DNA of 64,000 bases, taken from positions 661,379-725,378 of the forward strand of contig NZ_LMTI01000003.1 of the NCBI RefSeq assembly GCF_001510665.1, given 5' to 3'. Shown here in pieces: positions 33,892-41,856 of this stretch (position 1 is the stretch's first letter; each line of letters starts with the position of its first letter). Position numbers and translations under genes: made by a program. This DNA comes from Bacillus sp. FJAT-27445. Lineage in GTDB: Bacteria; Bacillota; Bacilli; Bacillales; Cytobacillaceae. The notes beneath the pieces are model-generated. The model was not told where the DNA came from, did no database searches, and worked only from the letters and a program-made list of their open reading frames with translations.

Positions 33892-34758
33892 TTACTCTGT
33901 ATACTTGAAGAACAGCGACTGGCCGTATTTGTCTTTGCCGAATTCTTCAATCATATCCTGGGTTTTGCTGTCAACCATGAACTCAACGAACTGCTCGCCG
34001 CCCTTCGCATTGACCTTGTCGTGTTTTTCAGGGTTAACCTGCATGACGTGGTAAATGTTCTGTAAGTCGGGATCGCCCTCTACGACAACTTCGAAGCCGT
34101 GCAAATTTTTCTCCTGGGCCAGGTAGGTTGCCCGGTCAGTCAGTGTATAGCCTTGTTTTTCAGAGGCGATTTGCAAGGTCGGCCCCATTCCCTGGCCGCT
34201 TTCAACATAGCTGTCGCCTGCCGGGGTAGCTGAAATGGATTTCCAGATGCCGAGTTCTTTTTTATGTGTGCCCGAATCGTCGCCGCGGGAGACGAAAATA
34301 GCTTTGGATTCAGCCAGTTTCTTGAATGCGTCCTTCGTTGGCAAGCCTTTGATTCTTGCCGGGTCGCTGGATGGGCCTACGATGATGAAGTCATTGTACA
34401 TGACGCGTTTGCGGTTGATCGCATCGCCGGCATCGACAACAGTCTGTTCGGCATCAGGGGCGTGGACGAGGAGGACATCCGCTTCGCCTTTCGTGCCCAT
34501 TTCAAGCGCCTGGCCAGTCCCAACGGCAATTGTTTTTACCTCTGCGTTATACTTTTCTTCAAAAACAGGAATGAGGACATCGAGGAGGCCGCTGTCCTGG
34601 GTGCTTGTCGTTGTGGCAAGAATGATTTCCTGTGGCGGTTCTGCCGCTTTTTCCTTATCAGCCGGCTTCTTTTCGGCGGTTGTTCCTGAGCTGGAGCAAG
34701 CGGATAACAGAAGCAGGAAAGCGATCATTAGTACGGAAAGATAGCGATTTTTAAACAT
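33892..34758 (-). CDS. tupA: Tungstate-binding lipoprotein
   Basis: 288 residues. A signal peptide with lipobox LLSAC (Cys about residue 21) anchors it outside the membrane. ATTTSTQDSGLLDVLIPVF holds the TTTS oxyanion-binding motif diagnostic for TupA-type proteins, followed by VGTGQALEMGTKGEADVLLVH and SRGDDSGTHKKEL, which complete the anion site. Family knowledge gives tungstate as the usual ligand with much higher affinity than molybdate. It overlaps the upstream regulator gene by 8 bases. Confidence 0.92.
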   Translation of the reverse strand: MFKNRYLSVLMIAFLLLLSACSSSGTTAEKKPADKEKAAEPPQEIILATTTSTQDSGLLDVLIPVFEEKYNAEVKTIAVGTGQALEMGTKGEADVLLVHAPDAEQTVVDAGDAINRKRVMYNDFIIVGPSSDPARIKGLPTKDAFKKLAESKAIFVSRGDDSGTHKKELGIWKSISATPAGDSYVESGQGMGPTLQIASEKQGYTLTDRATYLAQEKNLHGFEVVVEGDPDLQNIYHVMQVNPEKHDKVNAKGGEQFVEFMVDSKTQDMIEEFGKDKYGQSLFFKYTE

Positions 34759-35698
34759 TAACAGATTCCTCCGATTGAGTGGGTTCGTAAATCATTGTGC
34801 CGAGTTCGCTGATGTCATATCCTTCAAGGTTTGAAAGGCTTTGTTTAAATTCTTCCGATTGTAAAAATAACCTCAGTTTCCCGAGTGTTTCCCGGTTTTC
34901 CTCCGTCCATCGGAACACAAGGTCGAATTGCTCCTTCGCGACAGGAATGAAGTCAAGGCCAAGATGGCTTGCGGCTGATCGGATCCCGAATGCGGTATCC
35001 GCGGTGCCCCTGCTGATGTGGGAGGCGGTGGAAAGATGTGTCCATTCCTCATTCTCATAACCGTTAATATCGGTGGGAACGATGCCGTTAGCAAGGAGCT
35101 TCGAGTCTAGCAGGAATCGGGTTCCCGAGCCTTTTTGCCGGTTAATAAAGCGGATATCCTTCCGGGCAAGGTCGCTGAAGCCGCATACGCCCTTCGGATT
35201 TCCTTTTGCGACAATAAAGCCCTGCTCCCGGGAAGCAAGCCGCATGACACTGATTGTTTCATAGACGAATAGCTGGTGAATGAACGGCAGATTGTATTGC
35301 TGCGAGGCCGGATCGAGCAAATGCATCGCGGCAATATCCGCCTGCCCGCGGTATAGCATCATCAGGCCTTCAAGGCTGCCTATGTACGTTGGCTGAATTT
35401 GAAGTCCCTGCGCTGTGGCAGTTTCCTTAACGAGGTGCTCGACGAGGAAATCGTGGCTTCCGGCTAGGCGCGCCTGGATTTGCCTGCTTGATTCCTGCTG
35501 TGGCTGTTCGGAGGCTGGCTTTCGGGCCGGCGCCTTCATGCTGTCCTTGTAGCGCTCAATTTCATCGTGCTCGATGCGCATCTTATTGCCAATTTTGAAT
35601 GCGTGAAGCTCGCCGCGCTTGATCATCTCGTAAACTGTGTGTTTGGAAATCTGGAAAATCCGGGCGACCTCATCTGGCGTATACGCTTTCAATTCCAC
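34751..35698 (-). CDS. Helix-turn-helix regulator fused to a binding-protein-like sensor domain
   Basis: 315 residues. Residues 1-55 are an excisionase/MerR-like helix-turn-helix (YTPDEVARIFQISKHTVYEMI, then KIGNKMRIEHDEIERY). After a proline/glutamine linker the rest is a PBP-like domain (LAGSHDFLVEHLV, GSLEGLMMLYRGQADIA, RQKGSGTRFLLDSKLL) similar to the ModE-associated and molybdate-binding sensors. It is thus a one-component oxyanion sensor. It heads the tup operon with an 8-base overlap into tupA, so tungstate-responsive control is a natural reading. DNA site unknown; see the 10-bp repeats at 35815. Confidence 0.88.
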   Translation of the reverse strand: MELKAYTPDEVARIFQISKHTVYEMIKRGELHAFKIGNKMRIEHDEIERYKDSMKAPARKPASEQPQQESSRQIQARLAGSHDFLVEHLVKETATAQGLQIQPTYIGSLEGLMMLYRGQADIAAMHLLDPASQQYNLPFIHQLFVYETISVMRLASREQGFIVAKGNPKGVCGFSDLARKDIRFINRQKGSGTRFLLDSKLLANGIVPTDINGYENEEWTHLSTASHISRGTADTAFGIRSAASHLGLDFIPVAKEQFDLVFRWTEENRETLGKLRLFLQSEEFKQSLSNLEGYDISELGTMIYEPTQSEESVNV

Positions 35699-35814
35699 GA
35701 AAGAGCCTCCTCTTTATTTTAGGTAAATGGCTTTTCTGCCAAAGGATAAAATCTGATAGTTTCATAGTAAACGATTTCCAATGCAAGTGGAAGTGAGTTT
35801 TGTTGCATTTTGTT

Positions 35815-35850
35815 AAGTTTCATTAAGTTTCATTAAGTTTCATCAAGTTT
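35815..35850. repeat. 10-bp direct repeats upstream of the tup operon
   Basis: AAGTTTCATT-type units begin at 35815, 35825, 35835 and 35845, one helical turn apart. They lie in the 317-bp gap between the divergent tup regulator and azoreductase genes and could be an operator. Confidence 0.55.
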
Positions 35851-36015
35851 TGTTTAGTCGTGCGTGCTTTTCTAGCGGCAATGAATGGCTGTTGAAGAAA
35901 TTTTGGAAGGACATTCACATAATCTCCACAAACGTCACCGATTGTTCAACGACTCACAGATGAGTTTTACTGTACTATGGAAGAGAGTCATTTTGTATAT
36001 AAGGAAGGGATGTTT

Positions 36016-36681
36016 ATGGCAAAGCTTCTTTACGTAACCGCGACACCGAAGACCGACAGCAAACTTTCAAAAGGGATGCAGCTTGGCGAGGCGTTTCTAG
36101 ATGCCTTCAAGCAGGAGCAGCCGGATGTTGAAATTACACATATGCACCTTTACGATATGGATATCCCGGTCATCGATATGGATATGCTCTATGCAAGAGC
36201 GAAACTGAGCTTCATGGGCAAGAAGATGGAGGATTTGAGCGAAGGGGAGAGAAAGCAAGTCACCGATATGCATGCACTCGCCGACCGCTTCATTGACAAC
36301 GATTACTATGTATTTGTATCGCCGATTTGGAATTTGGGATCACCGGCAATTTTAAAAGCATTTATGGATAACCTGTTTATCGCAGGCAAAACGTTTGATC
36401 CGGACCCTGGTAACCGGCATGGGCTGCTGACGGGAAGGAAGGCCATCCATCTGCAGACGCGCGGTGGCGTCTATTCCGAAGGACCATTGAAGGATTTCAA
36501 CTTCGGTGACCAGTACCTGACAACCGCGCTAAGATTCTTGGGGATGGAAGTACTGCCGACCGTTTATGCGGAAGGCGTCGACCACTTCCCGAAAGAAGTC
36601 CCGGCCATCATGGCCGCAGCCAAGGAACGCGCCGCCGAAGCCGCACGTGAAATGGCAAGAGGGATGGTCACAGTAGAATAA
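36016..36681 (+). CDS. azoR: FMN-dependent NADH-azoreductase / quinone reductase
   Basis: About 221 residues of the flavodoxin-like AzoR family, which reduces azo bonds and quinones with NADH. Motifs are YVTATPKTDSKLSKGM (FMN phosphate region), SPIWNLGSPAILKAFMDNLF and QTRGGVYSEGPLKDFNFGDQYL. ATG at 36016 has GGAAGGG 6 bases upstream, so the earlier in-frame ATGs are rejected. It is divergent from the tup operon. Bacillus homologues often respond to thiol-reactive quinones; the local regulator is not visible. Confidence 0.93.
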   Translation: MAKLLYVTATPKTDSKLSKGMQLGEAFLDAFKQEQPDVEITHMHLYDMDIPVIDMDMLYARAKLSFMGKKMEDLSEGERKQVTDMHALADRFIDNDYYVFVSPIWNLGSPAILKAFMDNLFIAGKTFDPDPGNRHGLLTGRKAIHLQTRGGVYSEGPLKDFNFGDQYLTTALRFLGMEVLPTVYAEGVDHFPKEVPAIMAAAKERAAEAAREMARGMVTVE

Positions 36682-36722
36682 AGGAAAGCACCTATGTGAA
36701 AAACAGCATACTAATTTGAAAT

Positions 36723-36765
36723 AAAAGGCTTAGAGTAGGATTTTTCCCGCTCCTAAGCCTTTTTA
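36723..36765 (+). terminator. Terminator of azoR
   Basis: AAAAGGCTTAG and CTAAGCCTTTT pair at the base of a longer hairpin, followed by TATT. Confidence 0.75.
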
Positions 36766-36920
36766 TTGAATCCTCTCATTAATGTTTTCCCAGCCTTCAG
36801 TACCATTTCCTGCAATCCTATACCCGCTATTTCCTGGGAAATTTGTCGTTCCACGGCAATTTTAATGTCGAGCACTTTATTTGGAAAAACAGAAACTGAA
36901 CCGGTATTCCCCTCGACCAT
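36753..36920 (-). CDS. Possible small protein, 55 codons
   Basis: The minus frame reads MVEGNTGSVSVFPNKVLDIK and ends GKTLMRGFNKKA, an amphipathic protein-like composition. No ribosome site precedes the ATG, and the stop falls inside the azoR terminator. It may be a remnant. A 14-bp palindrome (36924-36937) lies just upstream of the start. Confidence 0.25.
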   Translation of the reverse strand: MVEGNTGSVSVFPNKVLDIKIAVERQISQEIAGIGLQEMVLKAGKTLMRGFNKKA

Positions 36921-37013
36921 TGTTGCGCAACAAATAAATCAATATTATTGGGGGTTAATTAAAATGGCTGTACGGTTTCAATAAACAAAAAGCTTTGTCT
37001 TGTTTCTTTTTAA

Positions 37014-37044
37014 AAAACACCCGCCCAGGCCCTGGACGGGTGTT
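37014..37044 (-). terminator. Terminator of uppP
   Basis: On the minus strand AACACCCG with CCA pairs with TGG and CGGGTGTT, followed by TTTT. Confidence 0.85.
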
Positions 37045-37055
37045 CCGCTTTGAAA

Positions 37056-37838
37056 TTAAAATTTCCCTGTAAATTGAAAGAACAGGACGGCAACGCCCAA
37101 AACCCATACATAAATGGCGAATGGTTTCAGGGAGTGGTTCTTTAGGTAGCCAATCATCCACTTTACAGCGATATAGCCAAAGATCGCTGAGGAAATGATT
37201 CCGATAGTAAGTGCGGAAAGCGATATTGTCTCAGCGCCGCCTCCCATCAGGTCAAAGGACTGGAGGATGACCGCTCCAACAATTGCCGGAGTGGACAGGA
37301 GGAACGAGAAATAGGCTGCAGTTTCGCGGTCAAGCTTTCTCCACAGCGCGGCAACAATCGTAAAGCCGGAGCGGGAAATCGCCGGCATGATTGCGGCTGC
37401 CTGGAAGAGTCCGATAATGAAGGAGTCTTTGTAGGTGATGTCCTCCATTTTCTTTTGGCCATTTTTAATCGTATCGGCCATCCAAAGAAACAGCCCCGTG
37501 ATGAGGAATTCCCACCCGATGGTTGAGCCCGTTTTTGAAATTTCATCAATATAATCCTTCAACAAGAGGCCGACAACTACCGCGGGAATCGTTCCGACAG
37601 CGAGCAGCCAGGTGAGTTTGCCGAACGGGTTTTTAATGATTTTAAGAAACTCATGTCTGTAAAAAACGAATACCGCCACAAGGGTCCCGACGTGTAGCAT
37701 CGTGTCAAGCAACAGCCCTGCTTCCTGGAGGCCAAACAAGTTCCGGCCCAGGTAGAGGTGGCCAGTTGAGCTGATCGGCAAAAATTCCGTCAATCCCTGA
37801 ATCAGCCCCAGAATGAATGCTTCAATTTTCGTTAACAT
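37056..37838 (-). CDS. uppP: Undecaprenyl-diphosphatase
   Basis: 260 residues with about eight membrane segments. It dephosphorylates undecaprenyl pyrophosphate to recycle the cell-wall lipid carrier and can give bacitracin tolerance. LTEFLPISSTGHL near residue 20 and PAISRSGFTIV near residue 160 are the BacA/UppP catalytic motifs (Glu, Ser, Arg). ATG at 37838 is preceded by GGAGGTACGCG, so the longer frame is not used. It is transcribed alone. Confidence 0.95.
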   Translation of the reverse strand: MLTKIEAFILGLIQGLTEFLPISSTGHLYLGRNLFGLQEAGLLLDTMLHVGTLVAVFVFYRHEFLKIIKNPFGKLTWLLAVGTIPAVVVGLLLKDYIDEISKTGSTIGWEFLITGLFLWMADTIKNGQKKMEDITYKDSFIIGLFQAAAIMPAISRSGFTIVAALWRKLDRETAAYFSFLLSTPAIVGAVILQSFDLMGGGAETISLSALTIGIISSAIFGYIAVKWMIGYLKNHSLKPFAIYVWVLGVAVLFFQFTGKF

Positions 37839-38439
37839 CGCGTACCTCCAAATTTCGTGGATAAAGTCTGTAGGCAGGGACGGTGCAATACGCTGGGCGG
37901 GAATTGCCATCCATGCCGGCTTGGTGAAAGCAACCTGTCCATCCATCTATGTATATGTTTAAAATGAATCCGATAGCCCTGAGTGAAACCCTATATAGGG
38001 AAAACTAAACAAGAATTTCCAGTGGCACCATTTCATTTTAGATTCCGTTCTGGATAGCCGTCAAGGAAAAATGTACGTAACGCCATCCAATCATACCGAG
38101 TTTGAGGAACCTCAATTGGAGGAAAAGGGAGGAAGGTTGATAAGGAAGTTGGCGCATAAGCCAATATTAGCCAGAATCGCTTTTATGTTGAGATTTCCTT
38201 CTGAAAAAAATATAATGAAGTATTGTAGCCGAACCGTTTTAAGCGGGATTTTTCTTTTAGATTTTTTCCGAAAAAGAGGTTCGTTTAAAAAAACTGCCAC
38301 GCTTAAAAAGGATGAAAGCTTTTGGGTTCTGCCTTGTGCCATCCGTTAAATCAGCCAAGCGGGCAGCCAAACCATAAACGCACACTAAACGCCTTGATGT
38401 TCCCGCTGCGGGACGAGGCGAAGGAGAGCGCCACCAACT

Positions 38440-39600
38440 ATGAAAAATACGACTAAAATTGATTATAATCTTGCACTCATCTTGCTCCTTCTCTTCATGG
38501 CCAGCTGCGTTGCCATCTACAGCGCGCAAAGTTCCGGCCAGTACCAAGGGAACTTTTTGCTCAAGCAGATTCTTTGGTACGCGGTAGGCTCAGGGATTAT
38601 TGCCGCCGTTATTTCACTTGATTCCGATCAGCTGAAGAAAATAACCTGGTATGCTTACGGTTTTGGGCTAATTCTGCTTGTGCTCGTTGTGATTGCACCC
38701 GAATCGATCGCCCCGCGAATCAATGGGGCGAAATCGTGGTTCAGAGTCCCGGGGCTCGGGTCGCTTCAGCCTTCTGAATTCGTAAAGGTTTTCATCATTC
38801 TTGCTCTTTCAAGGCTAACTTGGGATCACCACCAGAAATATCCGGTTAAAACGACCGGCACCGACGTTATTCTTTTGGTGAAATTAGCCGCAGCGACATT
38901 TGTGCCGCTCGTTCTCGTCATGCAGCAGCCCGACCTCGGCACATCGCTAGTGTTCATAGCAATCCTGGTGGGGATGATCTTTATATCGGGCATCACGTGG
39001 AAACTGCTCGTCCCGATATTTGCGGGAGGACTTTCATTTACGGCTGCGATCCTGTATTTCGTCATCTGGAAGCCTGAATGGCTTGAAAAGTACCTTGGTG
39101 TACAGCCCTACCAGTTTGGGCGGATATACTCATGGCTCGACCCGTACAACTATCAAAGTTCAACCGGCTACCAGCTCACTCGCTCACTGCTTGCAATCGG
39201 GTCGGGGGAAACGGAAGGAAAGGGGTTTGGCAAGCTTCAGGTCTATTTGCCCGAAAGCCATACAGACTTCATATTCGCCGTGGTCGGGGAGCAATTCGGC
39301 TTTGTTGGCGCCAGTATTTTAATTTCGCTGTTCTTTTTACTCATTTATCACATTACAAAGGTAGGTATGGAGACAAAAAACAATTATTACACCTATCTCT
39401 GCGTTGGCGTCATCTCGATGATTACTTTCCACGTCTTCCAAAACATCGGCATGACCATCGGCCTTTTGCCAATCACCGGCATCCCGCTGCCCTTCGTCTC
39501 ATATGGAGGCAGCTCGCTCATGGGCAATATGCTAGCCATCGCACTCATCTTTTCCATTCGCTACCATTACAAAAAATACATGTTCTCCACGAAAGAATAG
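38440..39600 (+). CDS. FtsW/RodA/SpoVE-family peptidoglycan glycosyltransferase
   Basis: 386 residues with about ten membrane segments. SEDS-family motifs are visible: RINGAKSWFRVPGLGSLQPSEFVKV, YLPESHTDFIFAVVGEQFGFVG, and NIGMTIGLLPITGIPLPFVSYGGSS. It polymerises lipid II glycan strands with a partner class B PBP, which is not encoded here. Similarity to RodA from memory (QPSEFMKV, PVTGIPLLFVSYGG) suggests the elongation branch, but SpoVE or FtsW-like paralogues cannot be excluded. The 600 bp upstream shows no gene; it includes a 12-bp palindrome CCCTATATAGGG (37989-38000). Translation start is supported by GGCGAAGGAGAG upstream. Confidence 0.9.
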   Translation: MKNTTKIDYNLALILLLLFMASCVAIYSAQSSGQYQGNFLLKQILWYAVGSGIIAAVISLDSDQLKKITWYAYGFGLILLVLVVIAPESIAPRINGAKSWFRVPGLGSLQPSEFVKVFIILALSRLTWDHHQKYPVKTTGTDVILLVKLAAATFVPLVLVMQQPDLGTSLVFIAILVGMIFISGITWKLLVPIFAGGLSFTAAILYFVIWKPEWLEKYLGVQPYQFGRIYSWLDPYNYQSSTGYQLTRSLLAIGSGETEGKGFGKLQVYLPESHTDFIFAVVGEQFGFVGASILISLFFLLIYHITKVGMETKNNYYTYLCVGVISMITFHVFQNIGMTIGLLPITGIPLPFVSYGGSSLMGNMLAIALIFSIRYHYKKYMFSTKE

Positions 39601-39631
39601 GTGCCTGGACTTTCCTGGCACCTTTTTTTAT
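39601..39631 (+). terminator. Terminator of the SEDS gene, GTGCC-type element
   Basis: GGTGCC with TGGA pairs with TCC and GGCACC, followed by TTTTTTT. It has the same core as the GTGCCTGGCAC elements elsewhere in the window. Confidence 0.85.
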
Positions 39632-39678
39632 GAATGGCGCTCGCCCAGGATAGACGCCTGGTATTCAAATCATCCCGT

Positions 39679-40758
39679 TTATTGAATGACCCCGCTTTCT
39701 ACGATGTGGACTGTCGGTTTTATATTTACTTTCAAATTTTTGTAGTCTGTGTTTTTCCACTTTTTGTAGCTGAAGCCCCGGGTTTTTGATTGGACGAATT
39801 GTCCGAAGGCGAATGGATCGACCCCCTTTTGTTGAAATTGTTTGACAAGTTTCCCGGAATGCTGACCTATATCGTTTTCCAAGGCGCGTTCAATTTCACT
39901 TATGATTTTTTGGTTAAGTTGGTGGCCGGTATACTGAGGAACGTACCCCTTCACCTTAATATGGACATCGATCTCATAAGGATTTCGGCGGACTAATTTC
40001 TTTTTAAATTTCGTCTTTATGCTTTCAACCATAGCCTTATTTTTACCAAGAACCACCCTTTGGGTTCCCTCAGCGTAATTCCCGGTCATGATTTTGAAAT
40101 AGAACATTTCATTTCGGGGAATTTTATCAACAACCTTTCCATCTTTTAAAAGAGCGATCCCGTTAAGCTGGACGGCTTTGTCGTCCTTTTTTTTGATAAT
40201 GGGAAGGTATGCGGTTTTTCCTGTTTGATAAAAATCGGACATGAACAGATGCATATTCGTTTTCGGCATGTCTCTTGTCTTGATATTATGGTCGAGTAAA
40301 TCAGAAATATATGAGGAGTTCCCCCTCTTTCCATAATCTCCTTCAAGTATCTCCTGGGCCTTTCCGTCAACAACTACCAAATATGCTTTCGTTCCGACTC
40401 CCGGGTCACGTTGGAGAGCGTCAAGAACTTGATAGATCCCTTTTTTTGCAAAATCCATCCCAAACAGTGCCACCTCCAAAGAGCCCCCTACAACCGGGTC
40501 CGAAGACATCTGATCAAAGTTGTTAAAAAGATCCCGTGTTGGCGAAGCTGAGGTAGTCAGGGTGTTATTTTCTACATTTTGGTCGGGCATATAGAACGGA
40601 ATCAGAACTGTTCCGATGACTTTATCCCCTTCACCCTTATCATAGCCAATTCCGGTGACGAGCCGGACATCGTCAATAATCTCCGTTTGCGCGCATCCAG
40701 CTAAAAGAAACAAGGAGCAAAGCCAAACCTGGAAAATGGCCCATTTATTTTTTTTCAT
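39679..40758 (-). CDS. gerC: Spore germinant receptor C subunit (Ger(x)C lipoprotein)
   Basis: 359 residues. Signal peptide with lipobox LLAGC (Cys about residue 22), then the three-domain GerC fold, with IIDDVRLVTGIGYDKGEG at the N-terminus and DVHIKVKGYVPQYTG in the C-terminal part. The lipoprotein sits on the outer face of the spore inner membrane with GerA and GerB subunits. It overlaps gerB by 14 bases and ends the operon. Confidence 0.93.
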   Translation of the reverse strand: MKKNKWAIFQVWLCSLFLLAGCAQTEIIDDVRLVTGIGYDKGEGDKVIGTVLIPFYMPDQNVENNTLTTSASPTRDLFNNFDQMSSDPVVGGSLEVALFGMDFAKKGIYQVLDALQRDPGVGTKAYLVVVDGKAQEILEGDYGKRGNSSYISDLLDHNIKTRDMPKTNMHLFMSDFYQTGKTAYLPIIKKKDDKAVQLNGIALLKDGKVVDKIPRNEMFYFKIMTGNYAEGTQRVVLGKNKAMVESIKTKFKKKLVRRNPYEIDVHIKVKGYVPQYTGHQLNQKIISEIERALENDIGQHSGKLVKQFQQKGVDPFAFGQFVQSKTRGFSYKKWKNTDYKNLKVNIKPTVHIVESGVIQ

Positions 40759-41842
40759 TGCCTTTCACCTTCCTAGCGATAAGAACTGCGATAAAAAGGA
40801 GGGGTAAATAACCGAAATTTAGAACGAATCCCGTTTTTCCTAAGAATGTAGTTAATACAGCCTCCTGTTCCCGGGATTGAATAAGGGTTAAAGAGATAAG
40901 GGTCACTACAGCAAGTACATAAACACTGTATCTCTGTTTTATATGAAAGGTACGCTTTAATATTCGTGAGGCAGCCCACAGGCCGATGCAAACAATCGGA
41001 AGGACGTTTAGTGCCCAGGTAGCAATTCCGATATATTCAAACCGCTCGATGAAAGGCATTTCCACAATTTTAAACATGGAGAGCGTTGCCCAAATCGTCC
41101 GTTGCAGCTGGCCTTCGGAATAATAGCCAAATGAAACCAAAGCGATGAAAACATATTGAATAGTTGTAAACAGAATCGCACGCTGCGCCCATTTATGCGA
41201 GGACTGGGGATTTTTAATAAAAGGATAGAAAACAAGCAGAGTCTCCCAGCCTAGATAGGTGAATGACATGTGTAACGCCGCAAGCCCTAAATCCTTAAAT
41301 GAATGATCCAAAATAGGCAGCAAATCCGTGTAGTCGGAATAAGGAATCGTGTACAAGAAAACGAACAACAAATAAAAAGTCAAGACAATCCCGAAAAAAG
41401 CGATCCCAGTAATCGTCCTGAATCCGCCTTGAATGACGTAAATGGCCAGCAGGAGAAACGCAAGTCCAAACCAGAAGGTGCTAAAGCCGGGGAACATCCA
41501 AACCTGGACAATTTGAATAAAGCTCCTAAGCGAAACAATGGAAGTTAATATAAAATAAAGGATCAACGGAAGGCTGATTAATCTTCCGAGCAACTTGCCG
41601 AAAGTAAACTGATGAATGGAGACAATATCCCCCCCGGCAATTCCCGCCATTTTATAAACCATCCACACTAAAGGATGTATCGCAAGACCGCCGATTAAGA
41701 CGGAAATCCAGGCATCGTAGCCCGCGTATTTGGCAATGATTCGCTGAAACCCGAGTACCCCAACCCCGAACTGCATTGCGTGAATGATGAAGAAAACGAG
41801 GAATGGGGAAACTTTTGCCTTATCCGGAACCATTTCAGACAT
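40745..41842 (-). CDS. gerB: Spore germinant receptor B subunit (GerAB-type permease)
   Basis: About 365 residues with ten membrane segments of the APC-like Spore_permease family, the ligand-binding subunit of germinant receptors. It begins with KVSPFLVFFIIHAMQFGVG, the family N-terminus, and has FGKLLGRLISLPLILYF. ATG at 41842 lies 8 bases after AAGGGG; ATG at 41851 is too close to that site. It is 14 bases after gerA and overlaps gerC. The germinant (an amino acid or nucleoside in known cases) is not predictable. Confidence 0.92.
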   Translation of the reverse strand: MSEMVPDKAKVSPFLVFFIIHAMQFGVGVLGFQRIIAKYAGYDAWISVLIGGLAIHPLVWMVYKMAGIAGGDIVSIHQFTFGKLLGRLISLPLILYFILTSIVSLRSFIQIVQVWMFPGFSTFWFGLAFLLLAIYVIQGGFRTITGIAFFGIVLTFYLLFVFLYTIPYSDYTDLLPILDHSFKDLGLAALHMSFTYLGWETLLVFYPFIKNPQSSHKWAQRAILFTTIQYVFIALVSFGYYSEGQLQRTIWATLSMFKIVEMPFIERFEYIGIATWALNVLPIVCIGLWAASRILKRTFHIKQRYSVYVLAVVTLISLTLIQSREQEAVLTTFLGKTGFVLNFGYLPLLFIAVLIARKVKGNEKK

Positions 41843-41856
41843 TCCATCCACCCCTT

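Noticed and set aside
38071..38349. 92-codon frame upstream of the SEDS gene
   Set aside because: No ribosome site, composition not protein-like, ends before the true start without coupling.
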